A stretch of DNA of 64,000 nucleotides, from contig JAJEKV010000063.1 of assembly GCA_021234155.1 (NCBI GenBank), positions 652,947-716,946 on the forward strand, in the 5' to 3' direction. Position 1 is the first letter of the stretch, and each line of letters begins with the position of its first letter. The DNA comes from Isoetes taiwanensis. Lineage: Eukaryota > Streptophyta > Lycopodiopsida > Isoetales > Isoetaceae. The translations under genes and the position numbers were made by a program. The notes below the pieces were generated by a model, which saw only the letters and a list, made by a program, of their open reading frames with translations, was not told where the DNA came from and did not search any database. Of this stretch, positions 19,601 through 30,769 are shown one piece after another.

Positions 19601-22077
19601 TATTATCGTGATATTTGCCAACATGTATTTTATAGATTGCTCAAGCTATCTCAAATCAAATGACTAGACGTGATGTATTGCGGCCATGTATGGATGTGAT
19701 TGATCAGATGATGGATGACATGGCAAGTATAACAGCCTAACTTCTGGTGTTTCCATTTGGAGATTGCATTAATAAAAATTTATGTGCAAATTTCCATAGA
19801 TGAAAGAGAATCCATCATTCAAACCATCTGCAGGGCTACATGGGGAGAAATGATATGGACTATGATACCGATGAGAGGTCCATGGCTACTCTGAGGCGCC
19901 GTCTTAGAAAAGCTTTAAATGCATTTTCACGATATAAAAGGTTCGCTATATTTGTGTTAACAATAATAGTAGTAAGGCCATGTTAAAGTGTCCCCTGACA
20001 TGCAATAATGTGGCACAGTGAATATGCAGGCCTTGTATGGGAAGCCCTTGAGTTGGAGGATACTATGAAAAATTATGAGAGGTGGAACAGCAGATTGGTT
20101 GGCATTTTTTCCCCTCATATCTTTGTTAGTTTGAGAGTTTGACCACCTCTTGTATCTGATTGATCACATGGTGAAACCAGCCAATTTAGTTATATATTAG
20201 TGTATCCTAGATCTGGTCTAGGCTATAAGATAGTTTTTAAGGACCAACTCACTGGATTATCTGTCCTTTCAGGCGTTTCATCTCCAGTTTCCATCCGCCT
20301 AACTCTGGTAGATTTGCACGGTTGCTGGATCAGCTAGGTAACTGAATTTTGCATTCTATAATGAAGTTAACTATAGCATAAAAGGAAACAACTATTTATC
20401 CTCTTTTTTCAGTGTATATTAACCTGTAGAGTGATACACAGAATGGCTTTGGAGGTGTATTTTGAGGCGGCTGCTTCTGAGGATTCTAGCCTTATTGTTA
20501 GGGACAATGTCTGCTGCGCTTCTTCTTGCTGAGGCAACTTTGATTCCAAGTGGAATAGATCTTTCATTATTTTCAATTTTGATCAATTCTGCCAGCAAGC
20601 AAGAAATTTTTGTTCAGGTTAGCAACTCAACCTATAGTTAGTGATTCTGTTTTGAAATTCTTTCAGCGGACTATTTTATAATGCATATGTGATTTGCATG
20701 TTTGTAGATCCTTACATTCCTTCCGCTGGTGTATATGTGTGCATGCACATATTTTTCTGTCTTCAAGCTTGGGATGTTTACTTTCTATTACTTGGCACCA
20801 CGATATACAAATTCTGTGAGCCTGCTGATGATTTGCTCGTAAGCCATTGATTGCAACTTTGTTGCTTTGTAAATTATGCACCATGGAGATTCTGAAAACT
20901 ATCTTTCTGTTCTGTACAGAATGGTTTCTCGTTCATACGCCCAATCGATATGTTATAATTTTTGAGCCTTATTCAACTTAGTGAGCACAACAAACCAACG
21001 CCATTTGAGAAAGTATGAAATACTTTGGCAGATTTTCACTTTGCTATTTTGAAGTTTCCTTAGTCATAAATTTTTATGGTGCAGAAAATGGCCAGTTCAC
21101 TACGAGGCACAGTGGAATATATTCTTGTTAGGATATATCCCTTATTTATGGTCATTTACACGGCCTTAATAGCAAGCAACGTTTTCAATCGTCTTGCTGA
21201 TTGTTTTGGAAGCTGGAGGAGGTTTAGGTTTGATAATGAAATAGATAATTCAGATGGTTGTGATCCATCTGGGCTCATTATCATACGCAAGGGTAAGGTT
21301 ATCTGGGTTACGTTTTGTCTTTATCAACATGTTTCTGTAAGGTTATCTGGGTTATGTTTTGTCTTTATCAACATGTTTCTGTAACTGACGTTTGATGCGC
21401 CCTGGATGTATTTCAGAACGGACTTGATTTGGAACAAGGCTTTTCTGTAGGCGAGCACGTTGTTCCATTGGCCAGAAATTTCAATAATGTAGACCTGAGA
21501 ATGATACAGAAGCAATGCTTGTTCCTGTAAGTTCACTATATGCATTTTCTTAATGATATTGATACTAAGGTTACCTGCACACACAGAAGTCACAATTGCC
21601 AATGCAAAATTCTGTATCCCAATCATCTAAACCTTCCAATCAAAGAGAAATACGTTCACAAGTGCAAAGGGATATTGCAGCAAAGTACAAGACACAGGAG
21701 AAGCCTAACCAAATTGACAGTATCGCAAAGTATTCTTCACAGAACGAAGGAAAGGGTAATCAACCAGATGGTAGAAAGGCAGCCACAGAACCAGCAAAGT
21801 TTCCAGCACGCATCTCTGAAGCCCCAGATTTTATGGAAGTTGGTCTAAATAACAATGTTCAGTCAAGGTGGAATCCTATGAAGTTTGGTTTGCAAGATCT
21901 CAGATCAAACCTTTCTGCCAAACGTTTGGCTCCTTTTAGGTACTACAATGACAAACCAACAGACAGTGCTCAACCTTCCACCGAGAAACGCTAGATAACA
22001 TATTTGCTGGTTTGAGAATCAAAAGAAGCCATGATGATGCGGATATTGATTTGGAACCATTAAACAGACGAAATTAG
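16658..22077 (+). CDS. LMBRD2: LMBR1 domain-containing protein 2 homologue, copy 1 (14 exons, apparent lesions)
   Basis: Multi-pass membrane protein of the LMBR1 family; animal LMBRD2 is linked to GPCR signalling, and the plant role is unclear. Exons: 16658-16825, 18357-18433, 18511-18672, 19099-19307, 19636-19722, 19800-19940, 20019-20081, 20273-20337, 20442-20617, 20708-20838, 20920-21012, 21085-21292, 21417-21526, 21587-22077; about 726 aa, the usual plant length. Hallmarks: LPLTLGMVGATLRFF (exon 1), CSNTFGLVTGAFLLGFGL (4), MDYDTDERSMATLRR (6), FGSWRRFRFD and DPSGLIII (12), GEHVVPLARNFNN (13). The tail is hydrophilic. Exon 1 is intact. Frames break in exon 4 (2-nt loss near 19193), 6, 11, 13 and 14; copy 2 reads correctly at each, suggesting sequence error or a dead allele. 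Intron 5 uses a GC donor. Confidence 0.9.
17455..17690 (+). repeat. 128-bp imperfect tandem repeat in intron 1 (copy 1)
   Basis: Two units (from 17455 and 17583) sharing AACAAGGTGCTGTACA and GGTCAGATTGGGAGGCTGGA. Present identically in copy 2, so it predates the large duplication. Intron 1 is 1.5 kb, by far the longest of the gene. Confidence 0.9.
19723..19799 (+). other. GC-AG intron 5 of the LMBRD2-like gene
   Basis: The conserved protein requires joining ...MMDDM to MKENPSF, which places the donor at ATG|GCAAGT, not GT. The rest of the donor matches consensus. The same sequence occurs in copy 2 at 46624. Confidence 0.7.
21296..21383 (+). repeat. 43-44-bp tandem repeat in intron 12 (copy 1)
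   Basis: The unit AGGTTATCTGGGTTA(C/T)G... occurs twice between the exon 12 donor and the exon 13 acceptor. Same in copy 2 (about 48197-48284). Confidence 0.9.
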
Positions 22078-23865
22078 AAATCGGTTGTAATCTTATTCAG
22101 CTTGAATGCCCATTTTGTAGTATCATTCAGCTTGAATGCCCATTCTTTTCTGATGCATCAGCAGTTGTGCAAAATGCACATGATGCCTATATAGTGTATC
22201 ATTTCTACCCAATAGGTATATATGTAAGTGACACAGAGGCCCAAGAAGTGCCATTATCAATCAAATGTTTTACAATACATGATATGATATATATTGTTTT
22301 TAAGTGTCCATTGATGTAAGACTGCACTCTGCAACCTTAGCCATGCAAAGATGTAAAATCTCTCTTGGAATATAAACCTTCACATGTATCAAATACTTAC
22401 CCCTCTTGAATAGATAAACTTGTGACTGATCATTGTGAAGCCTTATAATTTTGTTAAAGTACACCTTGATTCCCACAAGGAGTTGATGGTTGATGTCATC
22501 CAAGGAGAATTCACCTTGCCACAGGCAATCCAAGAATGGCATAAGCATTTGTGCAAAACCCACAAGCTACAATATTTGATCTATCTCTGCAATGTTGCAA
22601 TGAATATGGAGATGGAATAGATTATGTAAGTCTTTTATTTCTTCCAGAGCTTATACAAAAGGTTAAGGCATTGTATGCTTCCATTTGCACCACACCTCCA
22701 TCTCCATTTCTTCGCCAAGCCAATGCAACCTTGCAAGTGTATGATTACATTCCCTCCCTTCAAGAGATGGGAAATCATTCATCAGTCTTTGGAATCTTTA
22801 TTTGTTAGAACAAAGGTTTATGATGTTGATTGGGTATTTATTTTGAGAAAAAATCTCTTGAGGAACAAGGGACATATTGAATTAGGGTAGAAACATGACA
22901 AAGGTTTCGACATTTGACATATTAGTGTATCGGCTAAATGCAAAATCTTGCTTTATTACAATGGAACAATACCTACATCACAAATCCGCATTCCTTCAGG
23001 TATTTTTTCGCTTCAAAGGATTGGATTTCGACTTTTCGAGCCATGGATTTGAACAAAATTTGCTCAAGAACAACAAGCAAAAGACATGTTATTTACGCCC
23101 GGGTTAGTTGAGCTTACTAAGACATGCATTTTGCATGCATTACTTGAGCTAAAACCTTAAAGCATGTGTCTACGAGCTTCCAACTTTGTCGATAGGAGTT
23201 GAGTGCTAAGGGCGGGTCACGCGTGGATGTCGGTGTGGAGCGATGGATGTCAAAACACAAAAAAAATAATGGGTCACATGATATATTTTTGCATAGATGA
23301 GTTCATGTCAACTTGGCTCTCTCCTCCATTGGAAGGGTTCATGTTGACATGATGCCATTCTAAAATGACACCTATATAAAAAGTTAGTAAAACCATTAAT
23401 AGCATTGAATAACTGCTCTTTCTTACTCCCCACCATGTTGATGTCAACATGTGACCCGCAAACCAAATATCCAATCTATGTCAACATGAAAGGACTCCAA
23501 TCTATGTCAACATGAAAGGACTCATGCCAACAGCAACATATGACCCAACCCTGAAGCATTCTTCCAAACAAGTTAAATCTCAAAGTGAACAACACAAAAC
23601 GGTACATGAAGGAAATTGTTTTGGTCAAAAAAATTTGGGCTTGAGGATAAAGTGTTCAAATTTTGCATCCATTTTCTAATTTTCCATGCCCGTCTAGTTT
23701 GAAAAACAATTCGATATATAGCACCATGTACTAAAATGCACAAATGGCCTAAAGCCTACTAAACAACTGAAGTAAATGTTACCTTTGTAACAAATTATCA
23801 CTCTCATATGCCCTCATTTCCTATCCAATGCCGTAAATATCAGATGTGGTCATGTTAAAGCCAAC

Positions 23866-24014
23866 CTTAAATCACAAGAAATTTGCTAAGTCCACAAAAA
23901 TGCCGTGTATTTTATTCTGTGGTGTGGTTTGAACATGTCAAGATATGGTTTTAACATGTCAAAGGCCTGGATATACCCGTGGTTTAAACATGATGACATT
24001 CGATATTTTACGGC
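23866..24014 (+). repeat. Dispersed repeat R1, copy-1 segment
   Basis: Homologous to 16165-16290 (in the putative Helitron) and to 50809-50955. Contains an extra internal ATATGGTTTTAACATGTCAA relative to the Helitron copy. Confidence 0.7.
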
Positions 24015-24934
24015 GCTTTGAAATATATGTCCTCGTTTCCTTAAACTCCTTCGAAATATACGCAAAAGTTTTGGGATTTTTTTTGAGGTCTTTGAAATGT
24101 AGGAGTTGATCTCCTTCTAAGGGGCTTAGATATAAGACCTAGCAATATTTGATGGCATTACTGGATCTAGACCTAGCAATATTGATGGCAGTGCAAAACT
24201 CGACTTGGTTTGTGGTGAGCAATCCAAGAAGGGGAAGAAGTTCCACTACAATATAACATGTAGGCCTAACTAGTTTTCTTAACATTTTTTAGAAGACAGA
24301 GGAACAAGGGAGGCTGAAGATATCTTTATTCTAGTTTGAATCCTAGCCACCAAGATCACCCAAATCTCCTCCTCCCAGGATCCCACAGTCATTTGCGCAG
24401 TGAAATTTTTACTGTGCGATTTAAAAAACCGCTGTTTGGCCGGATTGGAGCTCCCTCAGCATGGAGACACTTGCTTTGCTTCCTCCTATCTTACATGTGT
24501 CTCTGATTCGGCCAATTTCGGCGCACATACAAGTGATCCCATTCAATTCCATGGTGAATCGAGGGAGAAAAGTCCACCCAAAGACAGCCTCCGATCCTGG
24601 GGGATCTTTTTTTTTATTTGGGGGCACCAGATCTCAACTTGCTACAATGTAACATGCCACTTGTTTTCGTTAGCATTTTTGGGATCAAAGAGACAGACTT
24701 AAGACTGCATATCAATTCCTTAACTAATTGATTGAATGTGACACCCTTGTAATCGTGGTGATTTCCATGTCATAAAAAGAAGAGGGGAGTTCTGTTTTTG
24801 CTTTACCTAATACATGGTATTCCGTTTTTGTTTTCTTGTCCTTTATATGTGTAATTTTGCCCCTACACATATACAAGATAAAATAATAAATTCTTATGCA
24901 TTTTTGCGTGGACAATTGCAAACCTCATGCATCA

Positions 24935-25110
24935 AGCCACACATATTAGACACAAAAGTTGGCAAGCAGCTTGGATGTATTAAACTGGCACGTAATCATT
25001 TCTCACAACAGGCTTGGCTCCACATATGTGAGTTTAATTAAGCATAATCCAGCTGAGAACCAGAATGATATCAAAAGAGTGATGGCAATTATGGCGGCTC
25101 CACATAGTTT
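24935..25110 (+). promoter_or_regulatory. Upstream block shared by the two 2OGD genes
   Basis: Resembles 27480-27630 upstream of 2OGD-2: a shared GGCAAGCAGCTTGGA-type segment, then AGCTTGGCTCCACATA and an A-rich stretch with CAGAA. The tandem gene duplication therefore included upstream sequence. Promoter function is inferred. Confidence 0.55.
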
Positions 25111-25158
25111 TTTAATGATACAAGTCTGTGTACATATATAGCACAATCCAGAACAAAA

Positions 25159-26379
25159 ATGAGCATCAAGGAATTGAGGGATACCAAAGGACTGAAGAGA
25201 ATGCTGCACTCTACAAAGGGAGCAATGGTTACAGTGCCTGATGCTTACATACTGCCACCATCTCTTCGGCCCGTAACCAACAACATGGCTAAATCCCCTC
25301 AAATTCCAGTTATTGACCTTGCAGGTCTTCACACTTCAAACCATTCTGAAGTGGTCCAAGCAATTGGTGACGCTTGTGAAAACTGGGGCTTTTTTCAGGT
25401 AAAAAATGAGCCTTAAGTGAAATATGGCATATCAGTCTCATCATATTCATGTGTTGCAGGCTGTTAATCATGGCATACCCAGACCTGTTTTAGAAGGAAT
25501 GATGCAGGCATTACAGCAATTCTTTGATTTGCCTTTTGAAGAGAAATTCTACTATGGAAATGATCCATCTAGAATTATGAGATTTGGAACCAATATAAAA
25601 CAAGAGTCAATCTTAGAATGGAGAAATCACCTGAGACATCCTCTTGTGCCAAATCTTGTGGAGTTCTTGCCTCACAAGCCAACATGTTACAAGTAAGCCT
25701 TTCCATTCTTAGTTCTGCCTGCACTTGTGCTCACAATTTGTTGCTTTTAAATTATCAGGAATGCAGCCTTACAGTATGCTGATCACTTAAAAAAATTCTC
25801 CTCTTCTCTACTAGCTGCTATTTCTGAAAACTTGAAGCTTGAGTCATGTTATTTAAGCGAGCTTTTTTGAAGAAACAATTCTGTTTGCAAACCATTATCC
25901 CCCTTGTCCAAATCCAGAGCTTACTATTGGCGCGAAGACCCATACAGATTCAGGGGGCATCACCATCTTGCTTCAGAACCATGTCCCTGGCTTAGAAGTT
26001 AACCATAATGGCAAATGGATTCCCATAAAACCAATGCCAAATGTACTGACCATACTTGTGGGGGACCAACTCGAGGTGCAAGAAGCATTTTGCTTACATA
26101 TATATCTTGAATTCATACTTAAACTGCTTTGCTCTGCTTTACAGATCCTGACAAATGGGAAGTATAGGAGCATTGAACATAGAGCTTTGAGCACAACAGA
26201 GTCTCGGATTTCCATAGCTAACTTTGTGCAGCCTTCACTGGACTCCAAAGTAACACCCCTTATTCATCATTCTCATCCACCTAAATACGAGGCCGTCGTT
26301 TTTTAGAGAGTACCTCATGGACTACGTCTCAAAGGGACCTCCAACAGAAAAACAACGCCTGCATCCATATGCCGCATAA
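25159..26379 (+). CDS. 2-oxoglutarate/Fe(II)-dependent dioxygenase 1, copy 1
   Basis: Soluble oxidase of the plant DOXC class, which hydroxylates or desaturates small metabolites using 2-oxoglutarate, O2 and Fe(II). Exons 25159-25398, 25460-25692, 25759-26075, 26145-26379. Domain order: DIOX_N with IPVIDLAGL (residue about 50), QAIGDACENWGFFQ, the FDLPFEEK block, FANHYPPCPNPELTIG, the iron ligands H-x-D (THTDSGG) and the distal His (SIEHRAL), and the 2OG-binding R-x-S (SRIS). Exon 1 is intact here (copy 2 lacks one T). Exon 3 has an extra T (25863-25868) and exon 4 extra bases near 26299, 26325 and 26350, each breaking the frame; copy 2 is correct at these. The substrate cannot be assigned. 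Confidence 0.88.
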
Positions 26380-27749
26380 CCTTCAAGAACGACGTATTCA
26401 TGCTTGTGAAAATGAAACCTTCAAGAATTGGTTGACAGATTAATATACAACATTTATCGTTCCTGCTCAGCATTCTGCAACCTAGATATTGCAGAACTTA
26501 TAATTTTTTATTCTTTAAGTAGTCACAATCTGAATGCATTATTTTTTACCTTCTATCTTACCCCGTCCATCATATCCTTTAGCATTCAGAATAACATCAA
26601 AATTAGACTGCAACTAACAACATCAAATCTTCAATTTCCTATACATAAAATTATGGGCTCCTTTCATGTTTTCCCCGAAATCAGCTTGACAAAAGACCAA
26701 AAAAAAAAACGGGGGTCATTTAAGCCATTTTCAATGAAAGGGATGCTTTTTCTTGGGACTATGTAGAAGCTATGCTGTGAGTAAGGAACAGAAGTACTTA
26801 TCTGAGCATCAGCACTGCTTGAGAGACTATTTTTATTAAGTTTTTGTTGGAGAAGACCTTGTGCTGTGATTAGTGTGTTGTCATATGGAAACCTGTGCTT
26901 GACTAGTCTTCAGAACGACTTCTTATCAAATTCATATAACATGTGCTTATCCAGTTCTCAGACAAACCCTTTTTAGGCTGTAACAAGCATCAACTCGTCT
27001 TATTATTGAATTAATTTCTCATGTTTGTAGTTGTGGTCATCATGTTTTCGAACTTGAGCTTTAGGCTATAGCAAGCATCAACTCGTCTTATCATTGATTT
27101 AATTTCTATGTTTGTAGTTGTGGTCATCATGTTTTCGAACCTAAGCTCCATCCCTTCGCACAACAGTGTTTGCACTGTGTTCTACTTGCCTTTAGTAGAT
27201 TATTATAAAAGAGGAGAAAAAATTTCTCATGTTTGTAGTTGTGGTCATCATGTTTTCACACTTGAGCTCCATTCCTTCGCATAACAGTGTTTGCACTGTG
27301 TTCTACCCGCCTTTAGTAGAATATTATAAAAGAGGAGAAAAAATGTGCTCCTATCTAAAACATAAGCTCTTCAGGTAATTTGTCACAGTTTAATGATATC
27401 ATCATGCATTGAGAAAGAATCCATATCTTTAGGTTAATTTAACCCAATCAATGAGTCACACATTCAATACGCATGTTTATTAGGCATAAAACTTGGTAAG
27501 CAGCTTGGACCTATTATGTGGCACACAGAATCTTGAAACAAAGGTGGGATCAAAGCTTGGCTCCACATAATTTTTAATTTAAGTTCGAACAGCAAACATA
27601 ATCAGAACAAGGAACATGGCCGACAACTTCACACAATTTTAAAATGTCATAAGACTGTCTCTGTATTTAAGCATGATTCGGGAAAAAAAGGAAAGCAAGG
27701 AATTGAGGGCACCAAATTGATGCCAAAGAAGAAGAAGCGATTTTACATC
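26380..27749. repeat. 2OGD spacer with nested tandem repeats (copy 1)
   Basis: No gene. 26974-27345 holds overlapping repeats: an 88-bp period (TAGGCT...CAAGCATCAACTCG at 26974 and 27062) and a 121-bp period (ATGTTTGTAGTTGTGGTCATC at 27108 and 27229, ending in AAAAGAGGAGAAAAAA). The equivalent in copy 2 is about 53910-54275. Confidence 0.85.
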
Positions 27750-28984
27750 ATGCCATTAATGCAAGCAATGGTTAGAGTGCCTGATGCTTACATACTGCCT
27801 CCTTAAGCTCCGTCCTCTAACCAACAACATGGTAGAATCCTTTAATATTCCTCAAATTCCAGTTATTGACCTTGCAGGCCTTCATACTTCAAACCATTCT
27901 AAAGTGATTCAGACAATTGGAGATGCTTGTGAAAGATGGGGGTGTTTCAGGTAAAAGATGACGTTTAACAATACAGGAATAATAAGAAATCTCATCATAT
28001 TCTCCATTTTTGCAGGCTATTAATCATGGAATACCCAGATCTGTATTAGCAGGAATGATGCATGCAGCACAACAATTCTTTGATTTACCATTTGAAGAGA
28101 AACTTAACTATGGGAATCATCCATCTAGACTTATGAGGGTTTGGAAGCAATGTAAAACAGGAGTCCATATTAGAATGAAGAAATTACCTGAGGCATCCTC
28201 TTGTGCCAACAGATGTTGAGTTCCTGCCTGCAAAACTAGTGTGTTACAAGTAGGTCTGAGATTTATTTATGATACTTATTGTATTCTTGTTATATTGTTT
28301 TATTTTCACTGCTGATACTGTTTAGATTATCAGGGGAAGCTGCAGTACAGTATGCTCACTACTTGAATGAAGTCTCATCTTCTGTGTTGGCTGCTATCTC
28401 AGAAAGCCTGAAGCTGGAGTCAGATTATGCATCCAAGCTTTTCAACAAACACGACTATGTTTGCAAACCATTATCCTTGTTGTCCAAATCCACAGCTTAC
28501 CATCGGGCGCAAAGAACCACTCAGATCCAGGTGGCATTACCATCTTGTTGCAGAACCATGTTCCTGGCTTACAAATCAACCACAATGGCAACTGGATTTC
28601 CTTAACACCAGCTCCAGATGTTCTCATCATACTTGTAGCTGACCAACTCGAGGTACAAAACACATGTTGATTACATGTCTTGAATTTGTATTTAAAACTG
28701 CTCTTGTTTTTCACTCAGATCTCATATTTTGAAACTTATGCAGATCCTGAGCAATGGGAAGTATAAGAGCATTGAACATAGAGCCTTGAGTACAGCTGAG
28801 TCTCAGTTTCCATTGCCGCGTTTGTACAGCCTTCACTGGATTCCAAAGTAGCACCTCTGATTTATGAGTCTCATCCACCCCTAAATACAGAAGCTGTAGT
28901 GTACGAGGAATACCTCAAGCACTATGCATCAAGTGACCTTCATCAGAAAAACACCTAGCCCCTTACATTCTAGATGCTTCATAG
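27750..28984 (+). pseudogene. 2OGD-2, copy 1 (many apparent frameshifts)
   Basis: Tandem paralogue of 2OGD-1 with the same 4-exon structure: about 27750-27950, 28016-28249, 28334-28652, 28744-28984. It carries the family blocks IPVIDLAGL, FDLPFEEK and EHRALSTAES. The frame is broken in every exon relative to copy 2: CCTTAAGC for CCTTCGC and one G fewer near the exon 1 donor; GAGGGTTTGG and GAATGAAG in exon 2; extra bases at CAGGGGAAG and CAACAAACACG in exon 3; TCTCAGTTTCC for TCTCGGATTTCC and CCACCCCTAAATACAG in exon 4. These are homopolymer or single-base changes of the kind seen throughout copy 1, so consensus error is as likely as decay. Confidence 0.75.
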
Positions 28985-29617
28985 CAGAAAAAGCTCTTCA
29001 GGGCTTGGGGTGATATACTGATATACAAGGTTCCTAGTTCCTCCTCAGTATCCAACCTAGTTATTGCCAAAATTATTATAATTGCATATGGTTTTTTTTC
29101 CTTCTTCCATTTAACTTTATATCGTATCACGCTAAGAACACAACATCAAAACATGCTGCAGCTTTTGAAAACTAAAAAATAAAAACTACAACATAAGCTT
29201 ATGTTCCATGATTTATCAAATAACAACAGCTCTAGTTTTGAAGGAACGCATGTGTAAAAAGAGTAACAACGATGAAAAACCATACTGCAAAATCTGATTA
29301 CAATTCTAGATGCCAAGCCACGAGCAGTAAAAGGAGCATCTCCTTAATGCTAAGAATTAAGTTGTGAAGATTCTAGAGACGGAATCTATGCCAAAGCAGG
29401 TAAGGACGACTAGTTAGGAAGCTGTTGTGGGAATGTCATTTTCGTTTGCCGTTTTCGTTGATTGAAGCGTATATATAAAATATAATATACTACATGGTTT
29501 GTCATATGGGTGTTAATTTGCCTTTTTCGGTCATTATAAAGGGAATTGCACCTCGAAAAGATTCCGGAAGGAATTTCCCGAGGCGGCAAAGCCACAGTGC
29601 CATCGAGGCAATATTCC
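28985..29617. other. 3' flank of 2OGD-2 (copy 1)
   Basis: AT-rich, no gene or named element seen. Confidence 0.5.
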
Positions 29618-29713
29618 GAGGGATCTTCAATCAATCAATATTATTCATGCCATTTGAGGGACCCCGAGGGATCTTCAATCAATCAATATTATTCATGCCA
29701 TTTGAGGGACCCC
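29618..29713 (+). repeat. 48-bp perfect tandem duplication (copy 1)
   Basis: Two identical 48-bp units (29618-29665, 29666-29713), each containing ATCAATCAATATTATTCATG. Present also at 56549-56644. Lies just outside the 3' end of the antisense LINE relic. Confidence 0.97.
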
Positions 29714-29759
29714 AAGTCCATATGGCAAAACAATACAATGGACTATTTAGGCAATAAAA

Positions 29760-30760
29760 AGTCCTAAAGAACTCTGAAATGAAAACATCAGAATATAAAC
29801 ATTCCAGAGCTTTCGAGTAGTGACATAGGCTCATATAGGTGCATGACATCCAGTCTTTCCCTGAAAATAGACTTCAAGTATAATCCCAATTTGAATGGTT
29901 GTACCTTGAATAATTCTTGGAGGTTATCATCATTAATACCAAAGGTCTCTTGAATATGCTTGTATGATGGGCAAAGAGCAAAGCATGGGCCTCATCTTCA
30001 ACACGTGGTTCATAAGCGGCATGGACATGGCCCGATCTTGCGAGCTAAATCTTGCCATCTCCCAGTTTCTATGGCGATGTGATGGGAGGAGAGCCACGTC
30101 CTGGAAATGATTTTTCTCAGGTTTAGGCTTATCTCTTGTCTGGAATATGGCTACTCGCCATAGATATCAAGGCTATTTATTTCCTTTTTATAGAAGACCG
30201 CTTTCACACTATTTTCACAATCTTCCCAAAGCTTGGCAATTGCTTTTGCTGATACAAATGTTTGTAATACATCCCATTTATGAGGCCAGCTGTCGGGCAA
30301 TATATCCCATTTATTCGCCCATTTGATTACTATAGTATACCATCCATTTAGTTTCCCTTGCGAGTGTATAAGCGCCAAGGTAGGGAGACGCTCTGGGTCA
30401 AGATTTGAGATTCTATTTAGATAGTGTAGCGTTTAGTAGAGCGCATCAATCTCAATTGGAACTGTTCATGTCTTCGCCAAGAGCATGATATATGGTGTTT
30501 GAGCCTCGGCACCCAATTCTTCAATGGGAAATCTCTTTTGTACTCTCTCTAGCTTTTCCCATCGATTTTGCCAACCAAGGTGCCCAGACTAGACACCCAT
30601 GTAACATTACTGGTTTGACTAACACACCAAAAAGTAGCTTGCGCATGTGCCAACTTTCAAGATTATTTTGCGCAAAGATCTGAAATAGAGCAAATAGTGC
30701 TCTTAACCTACCTATTGCCCTCTTTGATCTTTTGCTTGATCCATTGGGTACATTCGGCAA
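29760..30760 (-). pseudogene. LINE ORF2 C-terminal relic, copy 1
   Basis: The minus strand encodes, in broken frames, the C-terminal third of the same type of LINE ORF2 seen at 3256-4109. It has LHGCLVWAP near 30590 (compare LYGCEVWGP), a WAxKWxxxPDxW helix near 30300, and an EDEAHALLFC-type Cys/His block near 29990 that is legible in copy 2. It is 5'-truncated at about 30730, where unrelated sequence begins. Confidence 0.82.
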
Positions 30761-30769
30761 TAACCCCTC

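Larger units (their letters stand above)
22078..25158. other. Intergenic region between LMBRD2-like and 2OGD-1 (copy 1)
   Basis: No convincing gene. 22435-22620 is a short open frame that in copy 2 (49362-49751) extends to 129 codons because copy 1 lacks 16 nt; both strands are open there and no family is recognised. Dispersed repeat R1 is at 23866-24014. Between about 22790 and 23260 the two copies differ strongly at CAG/CTG sites. A 28-bp unit (TCCAATCTATGTCAACATGA) is doubled near 23470-23525. Confidence 0.5.

Noticed and set aside
22300-22563. Minus-strand 87-codon frame next to LMBRD2 (also 49203-49490)
   Set aside because: Both strands are open and copy differences do not respect either frame; no family match recognised.
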